Positions 54,585 to 64,000 of a stretch of DNA of 64,000 nucleotides are shown here, in pieces. The notes beneath the pieces were generated by a model. That model ran no database searches. It saw only the letters and a program-made list of their open reading frames with translations, and was not told the origin of the DNA. The DNA is taken from NCBI GenBank assembly GCA_029204225.1, contig CM055110.1:40179515-40243514 (forward strand). The letters are read 5' to 3'. Positions within the stretch are counted from its first letter, which is position 1, and each line of letters opens with the position of its first letter. The position numbers were made by a program, and so were the translations under genes. The stretch comes from Diphasiastrum complanatum. Taxonomy: Eukaryota; Streptophyta; Lycopodiopsida; Lycopodiales; Lycopodiaceae.

Positions 54585-57500
54585 ACCACCACTAGGTACA
54601 CTCCATGCCACCTACCTCCAAGTAGGCTTGACCCATCCCTAGGTCACCACATGATGCACCAGTTGAAGAACATCGTCCATACATCAAATGACATATTATA
54701 CATGAGCAACTGTAGCATTTCCCTGAGTGCCACCCCAGTGGACTCGTCATCCACATACTATGATCACCTGATGTTTTCGATTCTGGTCACCATCCTGCTA
54801 GACAAGTTGAACTCCAAAGCATCACCTTCTCCACCTGGCTCCTAGCATCTGCTCGCTCTCCTTGGCTACGTGCCACCTAACACCATGCTAATGCAAGCAT
54901 TTCCCTGAGTCGTCGCTCATGGGATCCTGAGACCACTGTCTCCCTGATTGTACTATGGTATATGGCTCTGAGTGACTTCTTCTAGGCTTATCCCTGATCT
55001 CACCAACTGAGAATCTACATGATGGAAATTCCAACACCAGCCAAATGCATGAAAGCTATGAGTAACTTATCCATGCCCGTGATGGTAGATGCCTCCCCAT
55101 CGATGCCAATGCCAATGACTGGCCCCCTGCTGTAATGCCAACCTGTACTCCCAAATGAGCACATCATGAAGTACTCGCCATCAGTGTCCCCTCTAGTAGA
55201 TCGCTAGCAAAACACCCACCATAGTGTTTGCCCTCTGATCACGTCCTGTGCAATCTCCATAAGCTCTCCAACCTAGAGCTAGCCCTCAAAGCTTCACGCT
55301 TTGTCCATTTGTATTTGCAATGTTATGATTCCATCATGAATTCCCCCTGTAAGTCATGTCCATGCCAAAGACTCAAGTCCAATATGAAATAGCTACCCCC
55401 TGATGATCACCCCATCTCATCCTGCAGTGCTATCTCTACCAGGTATCCAAATGCCATCCCTAATCACAAAGATTTGAGCATCTACACTATAGTGTCCACA
55501 TGTATTCTCCAAAGCTAGTTCCAAGCTGCTCTTGTAAATGGTTCCAAACCACTCCCTAAGAATACACTGAGATGTGAACTCCAAAGCCACCATCAAGTCC
55601 CTCACATAACTGTGCATGCCAATATCCCTCCAAGTGAATCTGTGAGATCTTCCATGGCCCAAACCAAATGATCTGCACTCTATTATCACTGGAATCTACA
55701 TCGTTGATGCACTCATGATACGACAAATTGACTTGACTTACCCATAATAGGCAGTTGAAGTGTATTTCTCAATGACAAACTTGATACACTACTCCACAAC
55801 TACTTTGACTTGATCAAAATTAACTTACCGACTACAAAATCGCAAAATCATCACACTTACCTCTCACCAAGAGTCTCCAAAGTGTGATTACTGATTCGTT
55901 CTTCAACCTCTGCGTGTCCCACACACAACTCATCCAATGCAAGTCTGCTATCTTGCCCAATGGCTTCCAACTGCCGCCACCTCGCACTTCCATCACCTGT
56001 GACCGCCAAAATGTGTGTACCTCCAAGCTAGCCATTATTTCCCTCCGAAAGAGAAATTTCTAGTCGGAGATGCGTGTGTCCATGCAGCTATCATCTGAAT
56101 CGACAATGCCATTGTCGATCATGCCTGTGAGAGCGTTCTCCCAAAATGCCACTTGACGTTGGTTGGTTCGAACCCCAAGAGTTGAACCTGATCACAAGAA
56201 TTTTTCACCTATAACTGACATACCGTGCCTACCTCTCACATGTGATTGCTTGCCCTCTCAAAATTGTTGCCAATGATGAGTAGTCACGCCGCCAAACTAC
56301 ACTTCCATCGACAAAACTAGTTTTCTCCACACAATTACGCTACCATTCGCTCCCATATTGCATTCACCACTTCCAAACACCCTGTTACCCTATCATAAGT
56401 AAGCAAAAATGATTAGGAAGCAATAATGCCTCATTGTACCGCCTTGTAATAGGTTTCACCAGCCAACAATTGCCCCCCCAAATTTGGCTCTACGGTACCC
56501 AAATGGTGAATGTAGCCCATCACTAAATCACTCGCACTCCACTTGACAGAATGGTAATGAAACCACCACAAAACACCTTTCTCCCTACTCTGTGACGTCG
56601 CTCTGTCCACTGGCTCTGAGCAACTAGTTTCAGAGGTCATTTTGGCCCAAAAAAGGCCAAAAAAAGGTTCTTTCTAGCCAAAGATAGGTCCATTTCCAAA
56701 ATGCCCTTGCAAAATTGAACTGATTCTTCATAATGAAGATTTTTAATGAAGTGAAGTTCACTTTGAACTTCGGGTCCCTTCACTCAATTTCAGAGTGAAA
56801 ATTTTTAATGAAGAAAAGAGTGCCTTGCTCTTCAGGCCTCTTCACCTTCCATCCAATGACCATCTTCCATCTTGTGGTCCAGATCGTTTCTCAAACAATT
56901 CATCTTGGCCATCGATCTTCGTAGGACCCCATCCTACGGTTTTCCTTGCACCTGCGAGCTAAAACTAGGTCTTCAAGACACTGGACCCTTTCATACGCTA
57001 ACACTCCATCCCGGCTAGACACACGCGACTGTCCGCGAGTTATCCCTCTCTTTTGCTAGTTCTCTTCAAGCATTGCCAGGATTTCTTGCTGTTATGATCG
57101 CCCACTTAGATCTGCTAGAACTTGTTGATCTCTTTACGGCCCTCTACGGCCATTAGCAGCCACATTTCTTGTACCAGGGTGCCATACTGTAGCATGTTAT
57201 AGTACAACAAAACATCCTACAAAGAAATATAAGAGATTTTCTCTCCTGAAACCCTTGTTCAGAAGGAATGGAGGTTTCTTGGGCTTTGCTCAGTCTTTCT
57301 CTAAGCTTTCACTTGCAGTTCTCTTCCTCACTGAGGTCGCCCTACCTCCAGTGTTTTGATGCAATTTACAGTTTGTCAATTGGTGCGATATCATCTCCGA
57401 ATAAGCTGATTTTTTCATCAAACCATCCACACCCCACGAAACCAAAAATTTCTGAAATTTCCACTTCCACCTAATTTGACCTTGTAAAATTTCCATGGCT

Positions 57501-57826
57501 CTCCATCATTGCTCTTTGCATTCTCATGCAAGCCCCGTTGCACCAAATGGTTGTCCACATAGTGAATAACGTAGCCAACACCAATGATTTTTCTGAAACC
57601 ACTGAACTGCAAGATTTTTTGTGAATCCTCCTTGGAATCCACTTACAAGAATCGTTCTGATCTTCCTTGAAGCTTCGATTGAAGGAACTTTGTTGTCTCC
57701 TACCATCCAGACTACCGATACCCTGTATGGAGTCCTCTCTCCTGAGACGCTCTGAGTGCTATTTCTCCTGGTGAAAGATGCTATCTTGTAGCTCCACCGG
57801 ATCGTGCATACCTGCAACACCCTAAT
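54585..57826 (-). other. Remainder of the LTR plus interior of the large element
   Basis: No protein domain is recognised. Minus-strand frames such as 55417-55689 and 57524-57820 show no family motif. Resemblance to 5300-6345 near the primer-site end suggests a second member of the family there. Confidence 0.45.
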
Positions 57827-57838
57827 GCTCTGATACCA
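57827..57838 (-). other. Primer binding site of the minus-strand large element
   Basis: GCTCTGATACCA is the exact complement of TGGTATCAGAGC, five bases from the TG of the adjacent LTR. Confidence 0.8.
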
Positions 57839-57843
57839 TCTCT

Positions 57844-59659
57844 TGGCACGCCAAAAGCTATTACATTACAAAGAAACATTGCATATATAGAGTATTCACA
57901 AACTGCATGAAAAGGTAGGTGTCGTAAAATTGGCCTACCACCTGTCAAATTAAGGTCAGGCCCAATATAGCCAAATTCAACCGACAAACTTGGGACATGC
58001 CCCCAAGTATAGCATACACTATATATAACTCTATACAGGCTAATTTTTCCTATGTGTGGCTACTCGACTAACCAAAGTAGCCAGCTACGGGATTAGTGCC
58101 TGACTGATGTGACAATAGTGGGTCACATCCTGAACAACCAAAAAACTGTAAATCCTAATTAATTGAAGATATGTATAGTTAATTACAATACTGCATTTCG
58201 ATCTTACAATAAAAACATATCAGATCAAATCTGATTCTTAACACTCTCCCTTAAGCTCAAATGCAGTATGAGTAAAGAAATATATTGCAGCAGCATCTAG
58301 AGTGTCCAAAAGATGTTATGCATATCCCTGCTACCCTATACTTGACTCACACTCAAGCACATCATCGAACCACCAGTTTTGGCGTACAAAGTATCATGCA
58401 AACACAATGCTCATACAGAGAGTCTATTATAGTTTCAACCAACTGACTCGTCCCCAATCCGACTTGAACACAAGTGGACCACATGAGCGACATGGCTCAA
58501 ACTGAAAAAATCTCACTGCCACCATGAGACTTCCATCTTCCATCTAGCTAGGCTGACATCCTATTAGGCACTTACAAGCACAAACTTGTAAAACTGACAT
58601 AAATGAGCGACTGAGACTCAACCTGAGGAAATCTTATTGCCACCATAAGACTATACCCTCACCGGATAAACAACTAGTAGACATAACGACAAGTCAATGA
58701 GCAAATACATGACCAAGAACTACCCATAAGTGGTATCCTGTCGTACCAGTACCTGTGCCACCTATAGATTTGCTGCTACACCACTGGTCTCCAAATAAGG
58801 TCTCCAACCATGGCCCGCACCTGTAACCAACATGTCCTCACGTCCAAGCATATCACATAGATGTCCTCATACATCATCCAAGATCAACCATCTCGAACCA
58901 ATGAACGCTCCAAGCCTCATCCCTGATGTATCTCCCAAACAAAGCTATGCTCCAAACCGCTTTGACCTGACATCCTATCCAATAAGCCTTGAAAGTCGAT
59001 GCCCATCCATTCCCCATGCTCCAAGCACAAGAGTCTACCAAGGACTCAATGAATGAATGTACACAAACTTCACCATAGGCTATATCTGAGTAGCTCACGT
59101 ATCTCCATGAGATACTGATGATGATTTGCCTCTTCTACACCTCATGTAGGCTCAACTTCCCATGCTTGACATTGCCAACTTTGATTTGACCAGTATATAG
59201 GCCTGCCACCAAGGAGCCTATCTCACTAATATTGTATCCATCATAGCGTGCAAGCCAAATCAAATGCAAACTAGATCCACTATCGTGATGAATAAATCAC
59301 CCACGATCCATAGCATATCAGGTAGGATAGCTCCAGAGCCTTGTACCCTATACTATCTAATCACCAAATATCCATTACTTGTTGATAGCTGCCCAAGAAT
59401 CTGTTCACCTATAGTGCAACTAGACTCCAATTGGATCTAACCAAAAGCTGCATCATGCTTACCAAATAATGATGGATAGAAACAATATGTGATGCCAACC
59501 TGGAGATCATTGTGCTTATAACCATGCAACTCACCTGATCACTCACCAAAGTATCAGTTGTCACTCCCTAAGCAATCATCTCCATCCCTATCAGCTCACA
59601 ACCATGGGCATGCTAGATCCACATCACCCCATAATGCACTTCATGCTCTCAAGATATGT
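57844..59659 (-). repeat. 5' LTR of the minus-strand large element, interrupted
   Basis: It begins TGGCACGCCAAAAGC. It ends at ATATGT where element III was inserted; the uninterrupted sequence of the other copy (54579-54584, ATATGT followed by ACCACC) shows the pre-insertion state. Confidence 0.75.
59655..59659. other. Presumed target site of element III (TATGT)
   Basis: TATGT precedes the TG of the LTR. In the empty paralogous site the same five bases run straight into ACCACC. The second copy would lie outside the window. Confidence 0.6.
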
Positions 59660-60313
59660 TGTGAAAATTGTCAACATTTCCTAGCTAGTTTGAGGCCTAA
59701 ATTGGCAATTTTTGTACATAGTTTTGGATCTAACCTTTCACACGTGTGAAAGAGACCTAGATACTTTTATTCTAGTATATATCTCATGTTGAAGAAGTCT
59801 CAAACTTTGGGACCTTCTAAATGACACTAAAATCATGTTATTTGGACATATAGGCCAAAATTGGCTATTTTAGGTTACTGGTGTCCTAAAATTGGGTCCT
59901 AAGTTCTAGAGAGAGGAGAGAGAGTCATCTCTCTCACCTATATTAGGCTGAAATTCGTGGAGAACAGGTTGGAGAAACCTTTTGTATGCTTCATTGAGAT
60001 CAATAGATCATTGTCATTGTTTCTTCCTCCATTGAGAGCATTGTTGTGTGTATTGTCTTCAAGCTATTGTGTATGATCTTAGGTGCTTTCCAAAAGTGGT
60101 AGGCTGATGTATTATGGACTGTATAATGCTATTTTGGGCCGCACTTGATGTTTATGGAAGTTTTCATTTGTGGTAAATGCTTTTTGATTAAGTTCTTTGC
60201 ATTCTAGGTAGCATAGAATGTGTTGCCAATTCCTAGCTTATGTAGTTTGGAGTGCAAGCATTCAAGCCAATGCTCTTGGAGTTTAGATCCACTTAGGATC
60301 TGTATTTTTCACA
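59660..60313 (+). repeat. 5' LTR of element III
   Basis: TGTGAAAATTGTCAAC to TTTTTCACA. It carries the 14-bp perfect palindrome TTCACACGTGTGAA at 59737-59750 and ends with the same TTTCACA-type tail as elements I and II. Confidence 0.85.
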
Positions 60314-60325
60314 TGGTATCAGAGC
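60314..60325 (+). other. Primer binding site, element III
   Basis: TGGTATCAGAGC, complementary to initiator tRNA-Met, abuts the LTR. Confidence 0.9.
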
Positions 60326-61485
60326 TGGTTGGCTTCTATTCATAGTAAGTATTCCATTTTTGGTGATATTTGGATGTTTGATCAAGTTCTAGCATGATTT
60401 TGCATTGCTTTGTTGATCAAATCTTACTAACCTTTGTTTTGTGAGTTGAACTTGTGGATCAAAAGCATATTTCAGGTCTATTGAAGATCAGAGGCTGAAA
60501 AGAAACTATTTTGGATCAGATCATAACACCTAATCATTTGTGATTGTGAGGCTTGTGCATATTCAATACTAACAATGTTCTTTTCAATCCTATTGTTGAC
60601 AATCTCCATTCTTGGATGAACACTCTCCTTAAGTGGATGAAACTTCTCCTTAAGTGGATGACAAATGCTCTTTTGAGTGAGTTGTAATTCTCCTAAAGGC
60701 TGAGCAAAGCTCCCATTTGGATGAAAGATCCCCTTTTTTGGGTGAACATATTGTAAGCTCCATTGTGAAGAGCATATTGTAAAGATTGTCATCAATTTTG
60801 GCATAAATTTTGGTGTACTTTGTTGAGCATGTAAGTAACTCTCCTTATGTAATTTGATTGGAGCATTTGCTGGAAGGTGTTAACCATTATGCAAGTGTGT
60901 TTTCAGGTTCTTAACAGGTTGAGGAACATTCTCATGTGAAGTGATCTTAGATCTACATCTAAACACCAAGATTTGACAAGATAGTGAAGCTAGTCTTGTG
61001 ATTCACTAAGTGTGCTCATTCATTCACCTCTAAATCTTGTATTTATCACTTGCTGGAGTTTATAAACTTTTAGAAGTGTGGTTTACATGTGGTTTTACAG
61101 GTTGAATCAATATCTTAGTGTGTTGATCATATGTTGATCAAGTTTGTTCATTACTAGGTAATCTTGGCATCCTAGTTTTGGGTATTTTCTAAGAATGCAA
61201 GTAACTCTTCACACCATAACTTGATTTGGTCACTTGCTGGAAAGTTTGAGAGCTTAAGCAAGAGTGTGTTCAGGTTGGTTTGATTTTGTAATCCATTCTT
61301 AGTGTGTGCAAAGTATTGCATGTGTTTCAATCTTCCTTTCTATGCTTGGAAACCATCTAGGTTCAAGATAGAAGTGTTTTAGGGTCCTAAATCTTCATAG
61401 ATCTCTTTATCTATCATTTGTTGAGAGAAAAGTGAGTGCTAAGTGCTTTAGGACAGAACCTAAAAGTTGAAGAAACATTAGAATC
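60326..61485 (+). other. Leader of element III with degenerate repeats
   Basis: A unit around TTTGCTGGAAGGTG...GTGTGTTTTCAGGTT recurs near 60857, 61050 and 61230. CTCCTTAAGTGGATGA is duplicated at 60630-60665. No gene is supported. Confidence 0.6.
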
Positions 61486-64000
61486 ATGGCTTCCAATGGT
61501 GGGATCATGCTAGAGTCTAGTGAAAGGTTGAGTTCATCAAACTACTCTACTTGGAAAGTGAGGATGGAGTCCTTACTTGAGTTGAATGAACTCATGGACA
61601 TAGTTGCAGAAATTGAAGAGAGACCTCTCACACTTCAAGAGCAACAAAGGTTTGATAAGAAGGCCAAAAGGGCTCTTCATATCATTAAAATGAATGTTAC
61701 AAATGAACTTCTCAAGGAAGTTGGAAAGTGTCAAAGTGCAAGTGAGGCATGGAATGCCTTAAAGAAGCTCTTTGAATCAAAGTCCACATCTAGGGTATTG
61801 ACCCTAAGGAGACAAATATTTTCTAGTAGGCAAAGAGAGGGTGAAAGTGCTCATGCATTTATCTTGAGAGTTAAGTCCCTAAGTGATGATTTAGCATGCA
61901 TTGATGAGAACATAAAAGATGGTGAAATAGTCCAAGTTATGTTGAATGGTTTGCTAAATGAACATGCTAACCTTGTGCAAAGTTTTGCCATTCAAAGAGT
62001 CTTGCCAAGTGTGGTTGACTTGCAAGAAATCTTATTGGCTGAAGAACATAGGTTGCAATCAAAGCTTGATGGTGCATCCTTGCAAGGTGGAGGTGAAGAG
62101 GCTTTCTTCACAAAAGGCAAATTCAAGGGCAAAGGTAAAGGCAAAGGGAAATGGTCCAAAGGTGGTAACTTTGATCATGATGATCACTCTTCCTCTTCCT
62201 CTTCTACTAAGAACAATAAGTCAAAGTTCAAGTGCTTTTATTGTGGGATAAAAGGTCATTTTGCAAATGAATGTTATAAGAAGAAAAGAGAGCAAGGAGA
62301 GAGGCAAGGAAATCTTACAATAGATGAGGAAGGACATAACACATGTGAATCACTTGTTATGAATTCAAGTTTGTTAGCCAACATAGATGATAATGATCCT
62401 TGGTGGATTGATAGTGGAGCCTCATCTCACATGACAAGACATAAGGAATACTTTACATCCTTATTGTCTTATGAGGGAGAAGGTAACATCATCTACACTG
62501 CAAATGATGGTCAATGTGACATCAAAGGCATAGGCACTATTCCTATTTCCCTTTCAACAAATAGGAAAGCAAATCTTGAAAATGTTTTGTACATTCCTTC
62601 AATCACTAAGAATTTGCTTAGTGTAAGTCAAATGATTGACAAAGGACTTGATGTGGAGTTCATTGGAGATGCATGTTTGATAAGTAAATGTGGATCCTTG
62701 ATTGCTCAAGGTAGGAGGCATGGTAAACTTTTCAAGCTTGATGCATGTGTGATCTCTAATCATGAAGGATGTATGGCTAGGGAGCAATTGACAAACCAAG
62801 AAGTTTGGCACAAGAGGTTGGGCCATCCCAACTTCAAATCTTTGGAGGTAATGGCAAAGAAAGAGCTTGTTCTTGGTCTCCCTAAAAGTCTTGTTGCAAA
62901 CAATAGTGTTTGTGAACATTGTGCCTTGTCCAAATCTCATAGACTTGCTTATTCTAGATCTACTTCTAGATCTAAAGAAGCTTTTCAACTTGTGCATTCT
63001 GATATTCATTCTTCTAGTACAACTAGCAATGGTGGGGCAAAGATGTATGCAACTTTCATTGATGACTTTAGTAGGTATACTTGGATCTATCTTCTTAAAA
63101 GTAAGGATGAAGTGTTTGCTGCATTTGTCAAGTTCAAGAATGAAATGGAAAACCAATTCAATACAAAGATCAAATGCTTAAGATCTGATAATGGAGGGGA
63201 ATACACCTCAAATAGGTTTAAAGACTTTTGTATAGCACATGGGATTAAGAGGGAGATGTCTAGTCCTAGGACTCCACAACAGAATGGAGTGGCCGAGAGG
63301 AAGAATAGAACCCTTTGTGAATGTGCCAAGGCAATGAGACTACATGCTAATCTTGCTAAGTCTTTTTGGGGGGAAGCTTTAGCATGTGCTAACTATCTAT
63401 GTAATAGATGGACAAGTGCTTCCTTGGATGGTAAAACTCCTCATGAGGTTCTTTATGGTAGAAGGCCGAGTGTCAAGCATTGTAGGATCTTTGGATGTAC
63501 ATGTTTTGTCAATATCACACTTGATGATAGAACTAAAGAAGATCCTTCATCAAAGAAGGGTGTGTTTGTTGGCTATAGTGAAGTAAGCAAGGCTTACAAA
63601 GTGTACATTCCTTCTACAAAGAAAGTTGTCATAAGTAGGGATGTCATCTTTCATGAAGAGAATGTTTCCAATGTTGTTGATGTTGATGTTGATGTGCCTA
63701 CTAATCATCATGATGTGCAAGATGTCTTGGATGAAGATGGAGATGCCACTCCAAAGCAAACTTCAAGGAAGACTCAAAGGCAAAGGTCTAAGCCATCAAG
63801 GCTAACCTATGATGAAAAAGGAAAGCAAGTGGTGGACAACTCTAACTTTGCTTTTCTTACCTCTTTTGATGAACCAACTTGTGTAGGTGAAGCAATTCAA
63901 AAGAAGGAATGGATCCAAGCCATGGATCATGAGCATCAAGCACTCATCAAAAGCAACACATGGAGGTTGATAAAGCTTCCAAAGGACAAGAAGACAATTG
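61486..64000 (+). CDS. Copia gag-pol polyprotein (N-terminal 838 residues, open at window end)
   Basis: It starts at the ATG in MASNGGIMLESS, matching element I's start. In order: gag with DUF4219/UBN2-type capsid (about 15-190); CCHC knuckle CFYCGIKGHFANEC (250-263); aspartic protease WWIDSGASSHM (Asp309); GAG-pre and HHCC zinc binding (WHKRLGHPN at 441, CEHC at 476); integrase catalytic D506, D568 and E604 (HSDIH, LRSDNGGEY, GVAERKNR), with the D,D(35)E spacing intact; then RT beginning EWIQAMDHEHQAL (808). There are no stops or frameshifts in 2.5 kb, so it may be active. No start is closer to the LTR. Confidence 0.93.
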   Translation, partial: MASNGGIMLESSERLSSSNYSTWKVRMESLLELNELMDIVAEIEERPLTLQEQQRFDKKAKRALHIIKMNVTNELLKEVGKCQSASEAWNALKKLFESKSTSRVLTLRRQIFSSRQREGESAHAFILRVKSLSDDLACIDENIKDGEIVQVMLNGLLNEHANLVQSFAIQRVLPSVVDLQEILLAEEHRLQSKLDGASLQGGGEEAFFTKGKFKGKGKGKGKWSKGGNFDHDDHSSSSSSTKNNKSKFKCFYCGIKGHFANECYKKKREQGERQGNLTIDEEGHNTCESLVMNSSLLANIDDNDPWWIDSGASSHMTRHKEYFTSLLSYEGEGNIIYTANDGQCDIKGIGTIPISLSTNRKANLENVLYIPSITKNLLSVSQMIDKGLDVEFIGDACLISKCGSLIAQGRRHGKLFKLDACVISNHEGCMAREQLTNQEVWHKRLGHPNFKSLEVMAKKELVLGLPKSLVANNSVCEHCALSKSHRLAYSRSTSRSKEAFQLVHSDIHSSSTTSNGGAKMYATFIDDFSRYTWIYLLKSKDEVFAAFVKFKNEMENQFNTKIKCLRSDNGGEYTSNRFKDFCIAHGIKREMSSPRTPQQNGVAERKNRTLCECAKAMRLHANLAKSFWGEALACANYLCNRWTSASLDGKTPHEVLYGRRPSVKHCRIFGCTCFVNITLDDRTKEDPSSKKGVFVGYSEVSKAYKVYIPSTKKVVISRDVIFHEENVSNVVDVDVDVPTNHHDVQDVLDEDGDATPKQTSRKTQRQRSKPSRLTYDEKGKQVVDNSNFAFLTSFDEPTCVGEAIQKKEWIQAMDHEHQALIKSNTWRLIKLPKDKKTI

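Larger units (their letters stand above)
52635..59659 (-). mobile_element. Minus-strand LTR element with very long LTRs and no recognised proteins
   Basis: A direct repeat (52635-54584 and 57844-59659 as far as it can be followed) flanks a 3.2-kb interior. GCTCTGATACCA at 57827-57838, the complement of the tRNA-Met primer site, lies 5 bases from the right copy, which fixes the orientation as leftwards. The right LTR is split by element III at 59660 and continues beyond the window. The interior has no gag or pol motif I can see. Such elements (large retrotransposon derivatives) depend on others for movement. Confidence 0.75.
59660..64000 (+). mobile_element. Copia retroelement III, apparently autonomous (cut by window end)
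   Basis: A 654-bp 5' LTR, primer site, 1.2-kb leader, and an uninterrupted gag-pol frame that runs off the window inside RT. It is nested in the LTR of the large minus-strand element. LTR start and end, primer site and protein sequence place it with elements I and II. Confidence 0.92.

Noticed and set aside
53083-54845. Plus-strand frames inside the long LTR as genes
   Set aside because: They lie in the direct repeat, differ in length between the two copies (as at 58302-59749) and have no recognisable motif.
52635-59659. Reading the 2-kb direct repeat as an ordinary segmental duplication
   Set aside because: A tRNA-Met primer-site complement lies five bases from the right copy at its TG boundary, which fits LTRs better; extension past the window would settle it.

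Overview
The window looks like nuclear DNA of a land plant. Evidence: a five-exon pectin methylesterase gene with plant-type GT-AG introns, Ty1/copia and Ty3/gypsy retroelements primed by initiator tRNA-Met, an En/Spm-type (CACTA) terminus, fragments of a plant DEAD-box RNA helicase, and long CT/GA/CA microsatellites. A seed-free vascular plant is possible, but I cannot fix the lineage from sequence alone. Only one host gene is clearly intact (pectin methylesterase, five exons between 14776 and 16616). Nearly everything else is mobile or broken.

Layout. 1-4866: a non-autonomous copia element (I) whose gag has lost its capsid part and is followed by a long open frame with an internal duplication. 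4885-6345: a broken gypsy RT and the internal end of an LTR element. 6612-30226: a 23.6-kb block bounded by inverted repeat arms (6612-7820 and 28475-30226) that carry helicase fragments. Inside it lie two copies, plus part of a third, of a gene I read as a ParB-like domain joined to a beta-class amino (N6-A/N4-C) DNA methyltransferase (9669-13196, 21740-21940, 23931-25060, all minus). The block also holds arrays of the palindrome ATGCTNAGCAT, a second array of TCCANCGATGGA dyads, a divergent DUF7869-like pseudogene (26402-28490), the pectin methylesterase, and a young copia element (II, 17507-21156) with a TATTG target duplication.

30230-52600 is mostly debris: a decayed minus-strand copia (about 32640-36566), a CACTA end rich in dyads (36974-37590), a possible DUF506-like frame (40971-41501), gypsy pol fragments (42475-43340 and 51881-52560), a 1-kb 18-bp minisatellite (43475-44465) and CT/GA tracts. 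52635-59659 is a minus-strand LTR element with LTRs of at least 1.8 kb and no recognisable proteins. Its right LTR is interrupted by copia element III (59660 to the window end), whose gag-pol frame is open from 61486 through protease and integrase into RT.

How the parts relate. Elements I, II and III share primer site, leader style and a CACACGTGTG motif; III has the genes that I and II lack and could be their helper. The most unusual assembly is the methyltransferase family: its palindromes lie in its introns and upstream of its copies, and in the 23.9-28.5 kb copy a 0.5-kb foldback of these palindromes lies between it and the divergent DUF7869-like gene. I propose this as the signature of a little-described eukaryotic mobile element.
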